A stretch of DNA of 64,000 nucleotides from Desulforhopalus sp. (GCA_030247675.1 JAOTRX010000002.1:248001-312000); one strand, 5' to 3'. Numbered from the stretch's first letter, positions 1 to 9,720 are shown. Translations and numbers: made by a program. Notes: a model not told the origin generated them from the letters alone.

Positions 1-42
1 AGCTGGAGCACATGTGTCTCAGCAAGAGATAGTCATGAAAAT

Positions 43-1722
43 CTATGATTTTTTAGCATTTTTTACTCTGACGAGATAGAATTCGAGGGCGCTGAAAAGT
101 TCATTGGCGACCACCAGATTGCCGGCCTTGACCGTTTGCGAGAGATCAAAAATAAGCGAGCTCAATTCCTGGAAACCGAACATCCCGGCCACACCTTTCA
201 GGGCATGGGCCTTTGCATGGAGGCCTTCATGGTCTTGTTGCTCCAAAGCCGTTTTCATGAACGATAAATCATTGGATATTGTTTCGATGAGGGCGGGGAG
301 GAGTTCCCTGAGAGAGGCGGGGATCTCCTCCGGTTTTTCCTGTTCCAGGCAAAAGCCTATGGCCTTGTTGCCCAGTTTCTCCGGTGACAGAGCGATTCGG
401 TCGATCGCGGCAAATCTGTAAATTGTTTGGATAATTTCCCTTTTGAAGAATGGTTTGCTGAGCACTCCGTCAAAACCGGCCTGGAGAATCTTTTTTTTCT
501 GTTCCTGAAAGGCATGGGCGGTAATCGCCAAAATGGTCTGGCGGTGGAGCATGCCAAGTTTTTCCCTTCTTCTGATCTCTTTGGTAGCGGTGATTCCATC
601 CATGACCGGCATCCGGATATCCATGAGAATGAGGTCGAATTGGTTTTTTTCCAGCAGTTTCAGGGCCTTTTCGCCGTTGTTCGCAGTGACCATGTGAATC
701 GGGTAATCTTTCAGATATGTTTTGATTACTTCGAGATTGTCTTTGATATCGTCTACTGCCAGAATATGTAATTCCGGGAAATTGTCCGGCATGATATGCA
801 GGGATTCAAGACGGACGAGGTTTCTTTCTGATGGGTCAACAGGCGGAAGCGGCAGGGTACAGCTGAATACCGAACCCTGGCCAAGTTCACTGCTGACCTG
901 GAGGTCCCCGCCCATGGCTGTAGTGAGCTTCTGGCAGATGGCCAGGCCAAGGCCTGTGCCGCTGTGCGGCCTGGCAAAGAGATCGTGCACCTGAGTGAAG
1001 CGGTCAAAAATGATCTGTTGATGTTCTTTTGAGATACCAATGCCGCTGTCGCAGACACTGAGGATGAGATTGCCGGGGTTGCGCCGGTCGTCTTCCAAGC
1101 GCAGGGCTATTGTGCCGGTGGCGGTAAATTTTACTGCGTTATTAATAAGATTGAGGAGGATCTGGTAAATCTTCAGTGGATCGCCAATCCGCTCCATAAT
1201 GAGCAGAGGGTCGTGGTTGACGGTATAGAGGAGTTTTTTCTGGATACAGAGAGGCATGATCGATGCCTCCAGCTGATTGATGATCTTTTCCAGACTGAAG
1301 GGTTCGGGCTCAAAGGTGCTCTTGCCGGCGTCGATACGCGAAAACTCAAGAACATTATTGAGTATTTCCATGAGTTGCCTGCCGGTAACCCGTAGGCTGT
1401 TCAGATACTGGGTCTGGGTTTTATTGAGCCGGGTGTCGGCCAGCAGGTTGGCCATGCCGAGAATGATGTTGAGGGGGGTCCTGATTTCATGGCTCATGTT
1501 GGCGAGAAAATCGGACTTTGATTTGTTTTCCTGTTGCGCCTCTTGGTGGTAGCGAAGAAGTCGTTCGTTGGTTTCTTTGAGAAAGTGGCTGGTTATGCTG
1601 GCGAATTTTTCCTGTTGGGCCTGTTGCTGGCGGAGGCTGGTAACCATTCTCCGCAGGTCGTTGCATTGCCGTTGCAGGCTCGTGATCTGCTGCTCCAGGG
1701 GTACGTCTTCGTCTAAAAGCAT
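43..1722 (-). CDS. Hybrid sensor histidine kinase (HisKA-HATPase-REC-HPt)
   Basis: Cytoplasmic multi-domain phosphorelay kinase of 559 aa without membrane segments. A Gln-rich coiled coil (residues about 8-75) leads into a HisKA domain with the H-box SHEIRTPLN (His78). The HATPase domain follows (N-box NLINNAVKF near 191-199, G-box SGTGLGLAI near 254). A receiver domain has DD near 324-325 and phosphoacceptor Asp368 in LMDIRMP. A C-terminal HPt domain carries AHALKG with His506. Phosphate would flow His78, Asp368, His506 and then to an external regulator that is not adjacent. The input is probably through the N-terminal coil or a partner protein, because no PAS, HAMP or periplasmic domain is visible. 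It is transcribed divergently from purL across a 311-bp gap. The ATG start precedes the coiled coil directly. The domain call is certain; the signal is unknown. Confidence 0.93.
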   Translation of the reverse strand: MLLDEDVPLEQQITSLQRQCNDLRRMVTSLRQQQAQQEKFASITSHFLKETNERLLRYHQEAQQENKSKSDFLANMSHEIRTPLNIILGMANLLADTRLNKTQTQYLNSLRVTGRQLMEILNNVLEFSRIDAGKSTFEPEPFSLEKIINQLEASIMPLCIQKKLLYTVNHDPLLIMERIGDPLKIYQILLNLINNAVKFTATGTIALRLEDDRRNPGNLILSVCDSGIGISKEHQQIIFDRFTQVHDLFARPHSGTGLGLAICQKLTTAMGGDLQVSSELGQGSVFSCTLPLPPVDPSERNLVRLESLHIMPDNFPELHILAVDDIKDNLEVIKTYLKDYPIHMVTANNGEKALKLLEKNQFDLILMDIRMPVMDGITATKEIRRREKLGMLHRQTILAITAHAFQEQKKKILQAGFDGVLSKPFFKREIIQTIYRFAAIDRIALSPEKLGNKAIGFCLEQEKPEEIPASLRELLPALIETISNDLSFMKTALEQQDHEGLHAKAHALKGVAGMFGFQELSSLIFDLSQTVKAGNLVVANELFSALEFYLVRVKNAKKS

Positions 1723-2033
1723 GTGTTTTTCGACCTCAGGGCAACAAAAGAATTGAGTTGATTGTGGATGCGGGTGGGGGCGCCGATGGCTGAAAAAACC
1801 ACTCCAGTATACCCGAGAAGTCGCTGCTGCAAGAACAAATTCATACGGAAATTTTCATTGATTAATGCTAGTGTTGACCAACGATGTCACCGGCGGGTGT
1901 GACGCCCTTGCAAAGGTATCAACACTGTCTCGCCGCTGACTGCCCTCCTTTCCCATTGCCAAGGTGATTGGGCCGGGGAAGTATCCATTAGAGCTATTTT
2001 ACAGTGCAAGCTATTTAAAATAAAGGAAATATC
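1723..2033. other. Divergent intergenic region, kinase / purL
   Basis: A 311-bp gap between two divergent genes, which must hold both promoters. No convincing purine riboswitch or PurR-type palindrome was seen. The only decisive element is the purL ribosome binding site AAAGGA at 2022-2027, six bases before its ATG. A short imperfect GTCAC/GTGAC inverted repeat lies near 1885-1902 and has no obvious meaning. Confidence 0.4.
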
Positions 2034-5000
2034 ATGGGTGTGACGGTCACACAACTTTATCGGCAACTTACCGCGGATCGGGCCTACTGTTTTCATATCG
2101 AGTCAAGCCGGGCGCTTTCCCCCCAGGAAACCACCTGTCTGCGCCTCATTCTCGCCGATGGCTTTCTTCTTGATTCGGTTCAGGATGCGCCAGTACCGCA
2201 GGGGGCGCGAGTGGTTGAAGTCGGCCCGCGGCTGAATTTTGCCACTGCCTGGTCGTCGAACATGGTGTCGATCTGCAAGGCGACCGGTCTTGACGCGGTT
2301 ACCAGGGTAGAGCGGTCGCGCCGCTACCTGGTCCCGGAGGGCGTGGACCTGCAAGGTTTCATCGATGCCAACCACGACCGGATGACCGAATGTCACTATC
2401 CTGCGCCGCTCACCACCTTTGAGACCGGGGTCTTTCCCGAGCCGGTGTATGAAGTCGATCTTAAAGGCAAAGGCCCGGACGGTCTGACCGAATTGCCGGG
2501 CATCTCCATGGATGAACGGGACCGTAATTTATACTACGACTATTTCGTCAAGCAGCAAGGCCGTAACCCGACGATCGTCGAGATCATGGACCTGAACAAT
2601 GCCAACTCCGAACACTCTCGGCATGGTTTTTTTAAGGGAAAACAAATCGTTGACGGGGAAGAGATGGCAGAAACCCTGTTTGACCTGGTGACCGCCACCC
2701 TCAAGGCCAACCCCAAGGGTTCAGTCATTGCCTTTAAGGATAATTCCTCGGTGATCGAGGGCTATGAGGTCAACACCCTGATGCCGGAGGTGCCGGGCAG
2801 TCCATCGCCTCTGGTTGAGGCTCGGGCGACCCTGCACCCGTTGCTGACCGCCGAGACCCATAACTTTCCAACCGGCGTGGCGCCTTTTCCCGGGGCGGAG
2901 ACCGGCACCGGCGGGCGGATTCGCGACGTCCAGGGAACCGGCCGGGGCGGCTATGTCATAGCCGGTACCGCCGGCTACTGCGTCGGCAATCTGCATATTC
3001 CCGGCTACGATCTGCCCTGGGAGCAGCATTTTCCCTGCCCGGACAATCTGGCGACGGCCCTTGATATCGAGATCGAGGCGAGCAACGGTGCCTCCGATTA
3101 CGGCAATAAATTCGGCGAGCCACTCATCCAGGGCTTTACCCGGTCGTTTGACATGCGTTTGGCCGGCGGCGAACGCTGGGGCTTTCTGAAACCGATCATG
3201 TTCACCGGCGGCATCGGCCAGATCGATGGCCGGCTGACCGCAAAGATGGCGGCAACCAAGGGAATGCTCATTGTCCAGGTGGGCGGTCCGGCCTATCGCG
3301 TCGGTTTTGGCGGCGGTGCCGCCTCCAGCATGATGCAGGGGGAGAATGAATCGACCCTCGATTTCAATGCGGTGCAGCGCGGCGACGCGGAGATGGAACA
3401 GAAGATGAACCGGGTCATCCGCGCCTGCAACGAGATGGGCGACCGCAGTCTGATCGAGGTCATCCACGATCAGGGGGCGGGCGGCCCGGCCAATGTCCTC
3501 AAGGAACTTGTCGAGAAGTCCGGGGGATGGGTGGAAATCCGCAATATCCGCGTCGGCGATCCAACCATGTCGGTTTTGGAGATCTACGTCGCCGAATACC
3601 AGGAGCGTAATGGCTTTCTCATAGCTCCCGAAAACATTGAAAAATTCAAGGCAATCTGTCTTCGCGAGAAAGTGGGTTGCGAGGTGCTGGGCGAGGTGAC
3701 CGGCGACCTGCGCTTTGTCCTCCATGATGCCAATGACGACAGCACCCCGGTGGATATTGACTTGCCGGTACTCTTAGGCAATATCCCGCAGAAGACCTTT
3801 GTCGATGAGCGCCGACCTTATGCTGCCCCTCCCCTCTCCCTGCCGACAGACCTGACTCTGGATAGAGCTCTGCACAATGTGCTGCGCCTGGTATCGGTCG
3901 GCTCGAAGCGCTTTCTGACCAACAAGGTCGACCGGGCAGTGACCGGACTCATCGTCCGGCAGCAGTGCTGCGGCCCTCTGCAGCTGACGGTGGGCGATGT
4001 GGCGGTTGTCGCCCAGAGCCATTTCGGTAAAACTGGCATCGCCACCGCTATCGGCGAACAGTCGATCAAGATGCTCGTTGATCCGGCGGCGGGAGCGAGA
4101 ATGGCGGTGGGCGAGTCCCTTACCAATCTGGTCTTTGCGGCCATCGCGGATCTCAATCAGGTTAAATGCTCCGCCAACTGGATGTGGGCACCAAAGCTCA
4201 AGGGCGAGGGCGCGGCGATCTTCGACGCCGCCAAGGCCATGGGCAAGGCGATGATCGAACTCGGCATGGCGGTGGATGGCGGCAAGGACAGCCTGTCCAT
4301 GGCCACGGTGGTCGGCGAGGAAACGGTCAAGTCGCCGCGCGAACTGGTGGTGTCGGTGTATGCGGCGGTGCCGGATATTAGTAAGATCATTACCCCGGAC
4401 ATCAAGAGACCGGGTTCTCCCCTTTTGTATATTGATCTAGGTGGTGGCCGGACGAGGATGGGCGGCAGCGCCCTTGCCCAGGTCATGGGCCAGATGGGTG
4501 ATGTCAGCCCTGATCTTGACGATGCCGGGCTTTTACGAAAGGCCTTTCTTGCCGTCCAGGACCTGATAAACCGCGACCTTATTTCCGCCGGCCATGACCG
4601 CAGCGATGGCGGCCTGGTCACTACACTTCTGGAGATGGCCTTTAGCGGCAACTGCGGCCTGGATATTTCCCTGGCTGGTGCCGGAACGGTATTCGATGCG
4701 CTGTTTGCCGAGGAACTCGGCCTGGTACTTGAATGTCGGCCGGAAGGCCTTGCGGCGGCGGAACGGATCCTTGCCCAGGCCGGCGTGCCCTTTGTGCAAA
4801 TCGGCACTGCCACCCCAGATAAGCGTGTGCGGATCAGCTATAACGGCAGCCAGGTACTCGACAAAGAAATGGTTGTTCTCCGTGACTGGTGGGAGGAAAC
4901 CAGCTACCAGCTGGAACGGCTGCAGATCAGTCCCGACTGCGCCGATGCCGAAAAGGCCAATATCTACGACCGTAAAGGGCCGACCTACCATCTGCCCTTC

Positions 5001-5837
5001 AACCCGGAACCGGCGCCTGCCGCAATCCTCACTCGCACCGGCAAACCCAAGGTGGCAATCCTCCGCGACGAGGGTTCCAATTCCGACCGGGAGATGTCCT
5101 CCGCCTTTTATGCCGCGGGATTCGAGCCCTGGGATATCTGCATGAACGACCTGTTGGCCGGAACGGTGGATCTCGACGGTTTTCGCGGTCTGGCAGCGGT
5201 TGGTGGTTTTTCCTATGCCGATGTGCCGGATTCGGCAAAGGGCTGGGCGGCGACCATTCTCTTTAATCCCCGTCTCAAGCAGATGTTCGAGGACTTTTAC
5301 AACCGGCCGGATACCTTTACGCTTGGTATCTGCAATGGCTGCCAACTCTTTGGCCTGCTTGGCTGGGTGCCGGAGTTGGGGCTGCCCGCCGAACGCCAGC
5401 CGCGCTTTGTCCGCAACCTGTCGGGCCGCTTCGAATCGCGGTGGAGCACGGTGAAGGTGCAGAAAAGCCCGGCGATGATGCTTGCCGGTATGGAGGGTTT
5501 GGTCTTCGGCATCCATGTCGACCACGGCGAGGGGCGCCTCCTCTTCCCCGACCCCGCCCTGTTTGCCAAGGTGAAGAACGGTGGCCAAACGCCCTTGGTC
5601 TTCGTTGATGACGATGGTCTGGCAACGGAGAAATATCCTTTTAATCCCAATGGTTCTCCGGAAGGAATCGCTGGATTGTGCTCAGCCGATGGCCGTCATC
5701 TGGCCCTCATGCCTCACCCGGAGCGAGTTTTCCTGCCTTGGCAGGCCCACTATCTGCCGGAGGAGATGAAGGGGCTACAGGTCTCACCGTGGATGCAGAT
5801 GTTTAGAAACGCCTACCAATGGTGCCAGAGCAATTGA
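2034..5837 (+). CDS. purL: Phosphoribosylformylglycinamidine synthase, large single-chain type
   Basis: Converts FGAR, glutamine and ATP to FGAM in de novo purine synthesis. At 1267 aa it is the fused form that carries synthetase and glutaminase on one chain, usual for gammaproteobacteria and eukaryotes, rather than the three-protein PurS/PurL/PurQ form. The first half has the synthetase motif ETHNFPTGVAPFPGAETG and the glycine-rich GTGGRIRD segment. The C-terminal class I glutamine amidotransferase domain shows the nucleophile in GICNGCQLFG (Cys near residue 1100) and the histidine region MPHPERVF close to the end. The frame is intact. An AAAGGA ribosome binding site fixes the ATG start. It is monocistronic: a long hairpin follows the stop codon and the next gene has its own leader. 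Confidence 0.98.
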   Translation: MGVTVTQLYRQLTADRAYCFHIESSRALSPQETTCLRLILADGFLLDSVQDAPVPQGARVVEVGPRLNFATAWSSNMVSICKATGLDAVTRVERSRRYLVPEGVDLQGFIDANHDRMTECHYPAPLTTFETGVFPEPVYEVDLKGKGPDGLTELPGISMDERDRNLYYDYFVKQQGRNPTIVEIMDLNNANSEHSRHGFFKGKQIVDGEEMAETLFDLVTATLKANPKGSVIAFKDNSSVIEGYEVNTLMPEVPGSPSPLVEARATLHPLLTAETHNFPTGVAPFPGAETGTGGRIRDVQGTGRGGYVIAGTAGYCVGNLHIPGYDLPWEQHFPCPDNLATALDIEIEASNGASDYGNKFGEPLIQGFTRSFDMRLAGGERWGFLKPIMFTGGIGQIDGRLTAKMAATKGMLIVQVGGPAYRVGFGGGAASSMMQGENESTLDFNAVQRGDAEMEQKMNRVIRACNEMGDRSLIEVIHDQGAGGPANVLKELVEKSGGWVEIRNIRVGDPTMSVLEIYVAEYQERNGFLIAPENIEKFKAICLREKVGCEVLGEVTGDLRFVLHDANDDSTPVDIDLPVLLGNIPQKTFVDERRPYAAPPLSLPTDLTLDRALHNVLRLVSVGSKRFLTNKVDRAVTGLIVRQQCCGPLQLTVGDVAVVAQSHFGKTGIATAIGEQSIKMLVDPAAGARMAVGESLTNLVFAAIADLNQVKCSANWMWAPKLKGEGAAIFDAAKAMGKAMIELGMAVDGGKDSLSMATVVGEETVKSPRELVVSVYAAVPDISKIITPDIKRPGSPLLYIDLGGGRTRMGGSALAQVMGQMGDVSPDLDDAGLLRKAFLAVQDLINRDLISAGHDRSDGGLVTTLLEMAFSGNCGLDISLAGAGTVFDALFAEELGLVLECRPEGLAAAERILAQAGVPFVQIGTATPDKRVRISYNGSQVLDKEMVVLRDWWEETSYQLERLQISPDCADAEKANIYDRKGPTYHLPFNPEPAPAAILTRTGKPKVAILRDEGSNSDREMSSAFYAAGFEPWDICMNDLLAGTVDLDGFRGLAAVGGFSYADVPDSAKGWAATILFNPRLKQMFEDFYNRPDTFTLGICNGCQLFGLLGWVPELGLPAERQPRFVRNLSGRFESRWSTVKVQKSPAMMLAGMEGLVFGIHVDHGEGRLLFPDPALFAKVKNGGQTPLVFVDDDGLATEKYPFNPNGSPEGIAGLCSADGRHLALMPHPERVFLPWQAHYLPEEMKGLQVSPWMQMFRNAYQWCQSN

Positions 5838-5848
5838 TAATAGATATA

Positions 5849-5889
5849 TGAAGCGTGGTACTGTGATTTTACAGCAGTACCACGCTTCA
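5849..5889. terminator. Strong hairpin after purL
   Basis: A perfect 15-bp inverted repeat: left arm TGAAGCGTGGTACTG at 5849-5863, right arm at 5875-5889, with an 11-base loop. No run of T follows in either direction, so it is not a classical intrinsic terminator. It may stabilise the purL 3' end, act as a Rho-linked end, or be a REP-like repeat. Confidence 0.5.
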
Positions 5890-6057
5890 CGGTATACTTC
5901 TGGCAGGTGGGAAAATCAAATAGAGGTGGTTCTCGGAAGTTATTGGCAGTTGATTTTGGTTGACCCTGGATGTGACGGGGGGATTTGACTTTCCTAGTCC
6001 CCTTGCCCTAATATATTGACAATCCTTTTGATTGATAATCAATATATCGGGGTTCGT

Positions 6058-7035
6058 ATGAAAATATTTATCTCCTGTTTTTTATCTTTTTTATTTCTTA
6101 TCCATCAATTTTCCTCAGTTTTTGCAGCAGATCAATCTGCTGACCAGCCCAGTGTTTCTAAAGGAGAGGCCAACCTCTCATTACAACCTCCCGAGAGGAA
6201 TCTCATAAAAACGGGGGGTGCCATCAACAAGCAGCTGGGAGGTGCCTTAAGCGAATATGGGCAGCAGCGAGGTGGTTTGATTGGTATGGGTGCGAGGGTG
6301 TCGGGTTCCATTTATACAGCGACAGGAACCGCAATAGAAGATGTCGCGGATAATAAAAAGAGCGTGGTTCAAGCGCATAACGATACCTTTAAAGCAGCCG
6401 TAACGGCTCATAAAAAGGAGGTTTCGGGATCAGCTCCGCCTAATCCTTCTCCTACTCCTAAGGTCGCCCAGAAGCATTCACAAATCAAAGGGGCATCACC
6501 TGCGGTTGGCACTCAAAGGAATACTGCGGCGGTAAAAACGGAGGCAACGGTTCAGCCGCCGGCAACTCCGCCATTGCCGGAGCCTTCAGAAGAACAGAGG
6601 TATGTCGCCCTTCTGCAGTCTCCGGATGACGAGACACGAAGAAGCGCCTTAAAAGAAATCCATACAAGCCAGATGATCTATAACAGGACGGTTCTTGATA
6701 CCGCGGAAAAAATATTGCTTGAACAGCATATGGAAGATAAAGGGGCGGTTTTTTCCGATTCGATGTCGTGGATTTGCAGGGTACTCGGGGACAGCGGAGA
6801 AAGAAAGTATCTGGGTACCCTTCGAAAGGTTGCCGTCAATGGATCGACGTGGAGGCTTCGAATGCATGCAATCAACAGCCGCGATAAACTGACCAGTGGA
6901 TCTCCGCCCAATAATGACAACAGTCTGGGAAGTGTAGAGGAAAGACTGCAAAGACTTTCAAAACTCCAGCAAAATGGACTGATTACACAAGAAGAGTATA
7001 ACTCCAAAAGAAACGAATTGATCAAGCAGCTTTGA
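6058..7035 (+). CDS. Exported protein with C-terminal SHOCT domain
   Basis: Predicted secreted protein of 325 aa of unknown function. The ATG at 6058 is preferred because it gives a clean signal peptide (MKIF, a hydrophobic run, then SSVFAADQ with cleavage after FAA). An upstream in-frame TTG at 6016 would spoil it. The middle is low-complexity and rich in Pro, Thr and Ala. A helical part around residues 180-280 (with SPDDETRRSALKEIH) looks like HEAT-type repeats. The last 35 residues match the SHOCT pattern: LxxLxxLxxxGLITxEEYxxKRxxLL. SHOCT is a short oligomerisation module found at the ends of many bacterial proteins. The upstream TTGACA (6016-6021) could be a -35 box. Convergent with the next gene, 99 bp apart. 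Confidence 0.75.
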   Translation: MKIFISCFLSFLFLIHQFSSVFAADQSADQPSVSKGEANLSLQPPERNLIKTGGAINKQLGGALSEYGQQRGGLIGMGARVSGSIYTATGTAIEDVADNKKSVVQAHNDTFKAAVTAHKKEVSGSAPPNPSPTPKVAQKHSQIKGASPAVGTQRNTAAVKTEATVQPPATPPLPEPSEEQRYVALLQSPDDETRRSALKEIHTSQMIYNRTVLDTAEKILLEQHMEDKGAVFSDSMSWICRVLGDSGERKYLGTLRKVAVNGSTWRLRMHAINSRDKLTSGSPPNNDNSLGSVEERLQRLSKLQQNGLITQEEYNSKRNELIKQL

Positions 7036-7093
7036 AAATACCGAATTATTTTACAGCAAGTGGCGCATTATCCGATTGCGCGTCTTTCTAAAG

Positions 7094-7140
7094 GTGAGAT
7101 GCTGCCGTGAGTGTTTTTACTCCAACACTGCTTCTCACCC
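7094..7140. terminator. Candidate bidirectional terminator between convergent genes
   Basis: An imperfect hairpin: outer arms GGTGAGA and TCTCACC enclose inner arms AGTGTT and AACACT. It lies between the SHOCT gene and the minus-strand desulfidase gene and overlaps the latter's stop codon. T-tracts are weak on both sides. Confidence 0.35.
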
Positions 7141-8472
7141 CTTATCTTCGCTTTCCTTGCTCCTTTTCAGCTGTTTTTCCAGCATGATCTTCAGGATGGT
7201 CTTATCCGCTTGGCCCATGCCATGATGGCTGAGATCGCCCATGTTCTGAATGGTCTTGCGGGTGGAATCACCAATGATTCCATCGGTATCCTTGACGTTC
7301 ACTCCGTGCAGGGAGAAGAGTGCCGCCTGCACCGCCGCCCCGGCCGCGGTGTTCAGTTTGATGGCGCAGCCGGCCTTGGCGCCGTCGCAGATAACCCCGG
7401 CCAGATCTTCCAGGATGTTGCCGATAGCCCCCTCCACCTGACGGACGTCGCCACCGACCAGATAGGTGATTCCTGCCGTCGCTCCGGCGCCTGCCGCCAC
7501 CGAACAGCCGCAGACGGCCGATAGCCTGCCGGTATGGGCCTTGACATAGGCGGTGATGATATGGCTGAGGCCGATGGCCCGCAAAAGGGTATCGCGGTCG
7601 TGATCAATGAAGTCCTTGATGGCCCAGATCGGCAGGATGGCGGTGAGGCCGTGATTGCCGCTGCCGGCTGAACTCATTGCCGGCAGTTTTGCCCCGCCCA
7701 TGCGGGCGTCGGCGGCGGCGGAGGTCAGGCGGCGTGCCGAGGTCGACATGTCGTTGACCAGAAGTTTTTGCTTGATCAAACGGTCGATGGCCTTGCCGAT
7801 GCCCAGGCCGCTGCCGTGTTTTAGGCCGTATTCGGCCAGGGCCAGATTGTGGTTGACACCAATCTCTAGAAAATTCAGGTCATCATCATCAAGTTCGGCA
7901 GTCAATTCGAGGATTTCTTCGAGACTCAGACTGCGCAGCCAGGTCTCCAGTTCCGCCAGGGTGTGCCGGCCACCCTTCTTCTGGGCGCGCTGAAGAAGCG
8001 GCGATCCGGTAACTTCCAGACCGTTCAGTTTCAGACTGACGATATTGCTATGCAGATCGACGATCAACGACTCGGCGATATTTTTTCCCGCCGTAATCTT
8101 TGTTCGGACGTACAGTCCCACCTCATCCCGCAGATTGACTTTGACTCTGCCGGCGGCAAGGAGTGCCTTGGCCTCTGCGATTGTTGCCTCAGTCAGACTT
8201 TCCAAAACCTCCAGGCCGCGGGAGGGATTGCCACCGTAGGCACCGAGGGCAGCGGCGGTATCCAGACCCTGCATGCCGCCGCAACCGGGGATGGTCACCG
8301 CAAGACCGTTTTTATAGATGTTCGGATCGATCCAGATTTCAATGGCATCAAACGCCTTGTTCGGCAGTAAGGTGGCTGCCGCTGCGGCGCCCAGGGCGAT
8401 TGCCACCGGTTCGGTGCAACCGAGGGCTAAGGTGACTTCCATCTCCAGGATGTCTTTAACGGTAAATTTCAT
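7135..8472 (-). CDS. L-cysteine desulfidase / UPF0597 (serine dehydratase alpha-like) family protein
   Basis: Predicted iron-sulfur enzyme of 445 aa related to CdsB and YhaM, which split L-cysteine into sulfide, ammonia and pyruvate through 2-aminoacrylate. Visible features are the N-terminal LGCTEPVAIALG motif and cysteines in CGCSVAAGAGAT and in CDGAKAGCAIKLNTAAG, which fit Fe-S ligands of this family. The ATG at 8472 is chosen over an upstream in-frame start because GGAGAGG stands just before it and the family begins this way. It is last in a minus-strand operon, 26 bp after ridA. RidA removes the 2-aminoacrylate such an enzyme releases, which supports an amino-acid lyase role. Substrate could be cysteine, serine or a related compound; homology cannot decide. 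Confidence 0.85.
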   Translation of the reverse strand: MKFTVKDILEMEVTLALGCTEPVAIALGAAAAATLLPNKAFDAIEIWIDPNIYKNGLAVTIPGCGGMQGLDTAAALGAYGGNPSRGLEVLESLTEATIAEAKALLAAGRVKVNLRDEVGLYVRTKITAGKNIAESLIVDLHSNIVSLKLNGLEVTGSPLLQRAQKKGGRHTLAELETWLRSLSLEEILELTAELDDDDLNFLEIGVNHNLALAEYGLKHGSGLGIGKAIDRLIKQKLLVNDMSTSARRLTSAAADARMGGAKLPAMSSAGSGNHGLTAILPIWAIKDFIDHDRDTLLRAIGLSHIITAYVKAHTGRLSAVCGCSVAAGAGATAGITYLVGGDVRQVEGAIGNILEDLAGVICDGAKAGCAIKLNTAAGAAVQAALFSLHGVNVKDTDGIIGDSTRKTIQNMGDLSHHGMGQADKTILKIMLEKQLKRSKESEDKG

Positions 8473-8498
8473 AGTACCTCTCCGGCCCCAGCAACAGG

Positions 8499-8879
8499 TT
8501 ATTTGGCCAGGATACATTCGATCTCAATCTTTGATCCGAGTGGCAGGGCGGCAACCTGCACGGTACTCCGTGCCGGAGGGGCTTCGGGGAAGTGGGTCGC
8601 ATAGGCAGTATTAACTGCCTGAAAGTCGCCGAGATCGGTGAGAAAGATTGTTGTTTTTACGGTGTTTTTCAGCTCGGTTCCGGCTTCGTTGGCAATTGCT
8701 GTAATATTTTTTAAGATCTGCAGAGTCTTTATCCCGATATCGCCGTCGACCATCTTACCGGTGGTTGGGTCGATGGGCAGCTGGCCGGAGACAAAGAGCA
8801 GATTATCGGTAGCTATGCCTTGGGAATAGGGGCCGATAGCGGCCGGGGCCTGGGTGGTAAAGATAACATTACGGGTCAT
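8499..8879 (-). CDS. ridA: RidA family reactive enamine/imine deaminase
   Basis: A 126-aa trimeric deaminase that hydrolyses 2-aminoacrylate and related enamines or imines before they damage PLP enzymes. The whole RidA fold is present: QAPAAIGPYSQGI near the start, LLFVSGQLPIDP, and the C-terminal PPARSTVQVAALPLGSKIEI, which contains the catalytic arginine of active RidA. Length is typical. The start overlaps the stop of the upstream regulator by four bases (ATGA type), so the two are translationally coupled. The desulfidase-like gene follows 26 bp later. The context suggests it detoxifies the product of that enzyme. Confidence 0.95.
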   Translation of the reverse strand: MTRNVIFTTQAPAAIGPYSQGIATDNLLFVSGQLPIDPTTGKMVDGDIGIKTLQILKNITAIANEAGTELKNTVKTTIFLTDLGDFQAVNTAYATHFPEAPPARSTVQVAALPLGSKIEIECILAK

Positions 8880-9544
8880 GGTTGTTTTCCTGATGAGTGA
8901 GTTGTGGGTATTGCCCGCACCCGTTTGAGGTAGTTGTAAACGGTGAACCGGGTAATGCCCATTTTTCGGGCGACATGATCCACCGCCCCTTTGAATTGGA
9001 ACAGACCATCCGAATCAAGTGCGGCGATGAGACGTTTTTTCTCGTCGCCATTCATCGAAGCCGGATGTTTGCCTATGTCTTTTACCGCCTGCAGAAACAG
9101 TGCCTCCAAGGTCTCGCCGGGTGAATGGGCAAAGGTCTCTAATTTTGCCGGAGGACCCACTTCCAGAACTCCGATAAAGGGCAGCAGGGCTTGGCCGGCG
9201 TTATAAAATTCGGTGGTGTCGAAATTGATGCAGAATGCGGCAACCGGCCGTCCTTCACCATCGCGGATCAGGGTTGTCGTCGATTTCAGGGTGCGGCCGT
9301 CACCGCTGGTTGTTTGGTAGCTGTGGACATCTCCTGCTTCCCGCGGGTTATTGACCATTTTAACCAAAAGATCGGTGGCCGGGGCACCCGGCAGGCGATG
9401 GGTTACCTCGCCACGGATGTACACCAGCGAGCGCTGCAAGGCGGTGAGATCGTGAACACAGGTCTCGCAGTTGCGGCCGAACATGGCGACTACTGCGTCA
9501 GCGAGGTTCTGAAGGTTTTGGAACAGCCATTTTCTCTCAGTCAT
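8876..9544 (-). CDS. YheO/DauR-type PAS-HTH transcriptional regulator
   Basis: Predicted DNA-binding regulator of 222 aa. The N-terminal half is a YheO-like PAS domain (from LQNLADAVVAMFGRNCET through SYQTTSGDGRTLKSTTTLIR). The C-terminal part is the matching HTH domain (DHVARKMGITRFTVYNYLKR near the end). Relatives include DauR, which controls D-arginine catabolism, and YheO/YheO-like regulators beside RidA and amino-acid lyases. It heads an operon with ridA and a desulfidase-like gene and probably controls it in response to an amino acid or its breakdown product. The start is uncertain: an in-frame ATG at 9610 adds 22 residues, and neither has a clear ribosome binding site. I prefer 9544 because the PAS homology begins soon after it. 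Confidence 0.85.
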   Translation of the reverse strand: MTERKWLFQNLQNLADAVVAMFGRNCETCVHDLTALQRSLVYIRGEVTHRLPGAPATDLLVKMVNNPREAGDVHSYQTTSGDGRTLKSTTTLIRDGEGRPVAAFCINFDTTEFYNAGQALLPFIGVLEVGPPAKLETFAHSPGETLEALFLQAVKDIGKHPASMNGDEKKRLIAALDSDGLFQFKGAVDHVARKMGITRFTVYNYLKRVRAIPTTHSSGKQP

Positions 9545-9720
9545 CGTCAATTCTTCGCTGGTTAACAGGTACTTTGAAAGCAATTCTCCCGACGGCCTTG
9601 AACAGTTCATTCTGAGGAATGGTCATCGTACTCTTCTAGAGTGGTTATCGTCCTTCATTAAGTCAATAAATAATGTTGAAAGATATAAAATATGTTGAAA
9701 ATATTTATCCAGGAAGGGTG

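Noticed and set aside
2721..3725. Long antisense frame inside purL
   Set aside because: A side effect of GC-rich codons in a highly conserved gene; no start signal and no homology.
7249..7607. Plus- and minus-strand small frames within the desulfidase-like gene
   Set aside because: They are out-of-frame shadows of an enzyme with clear family motifs.
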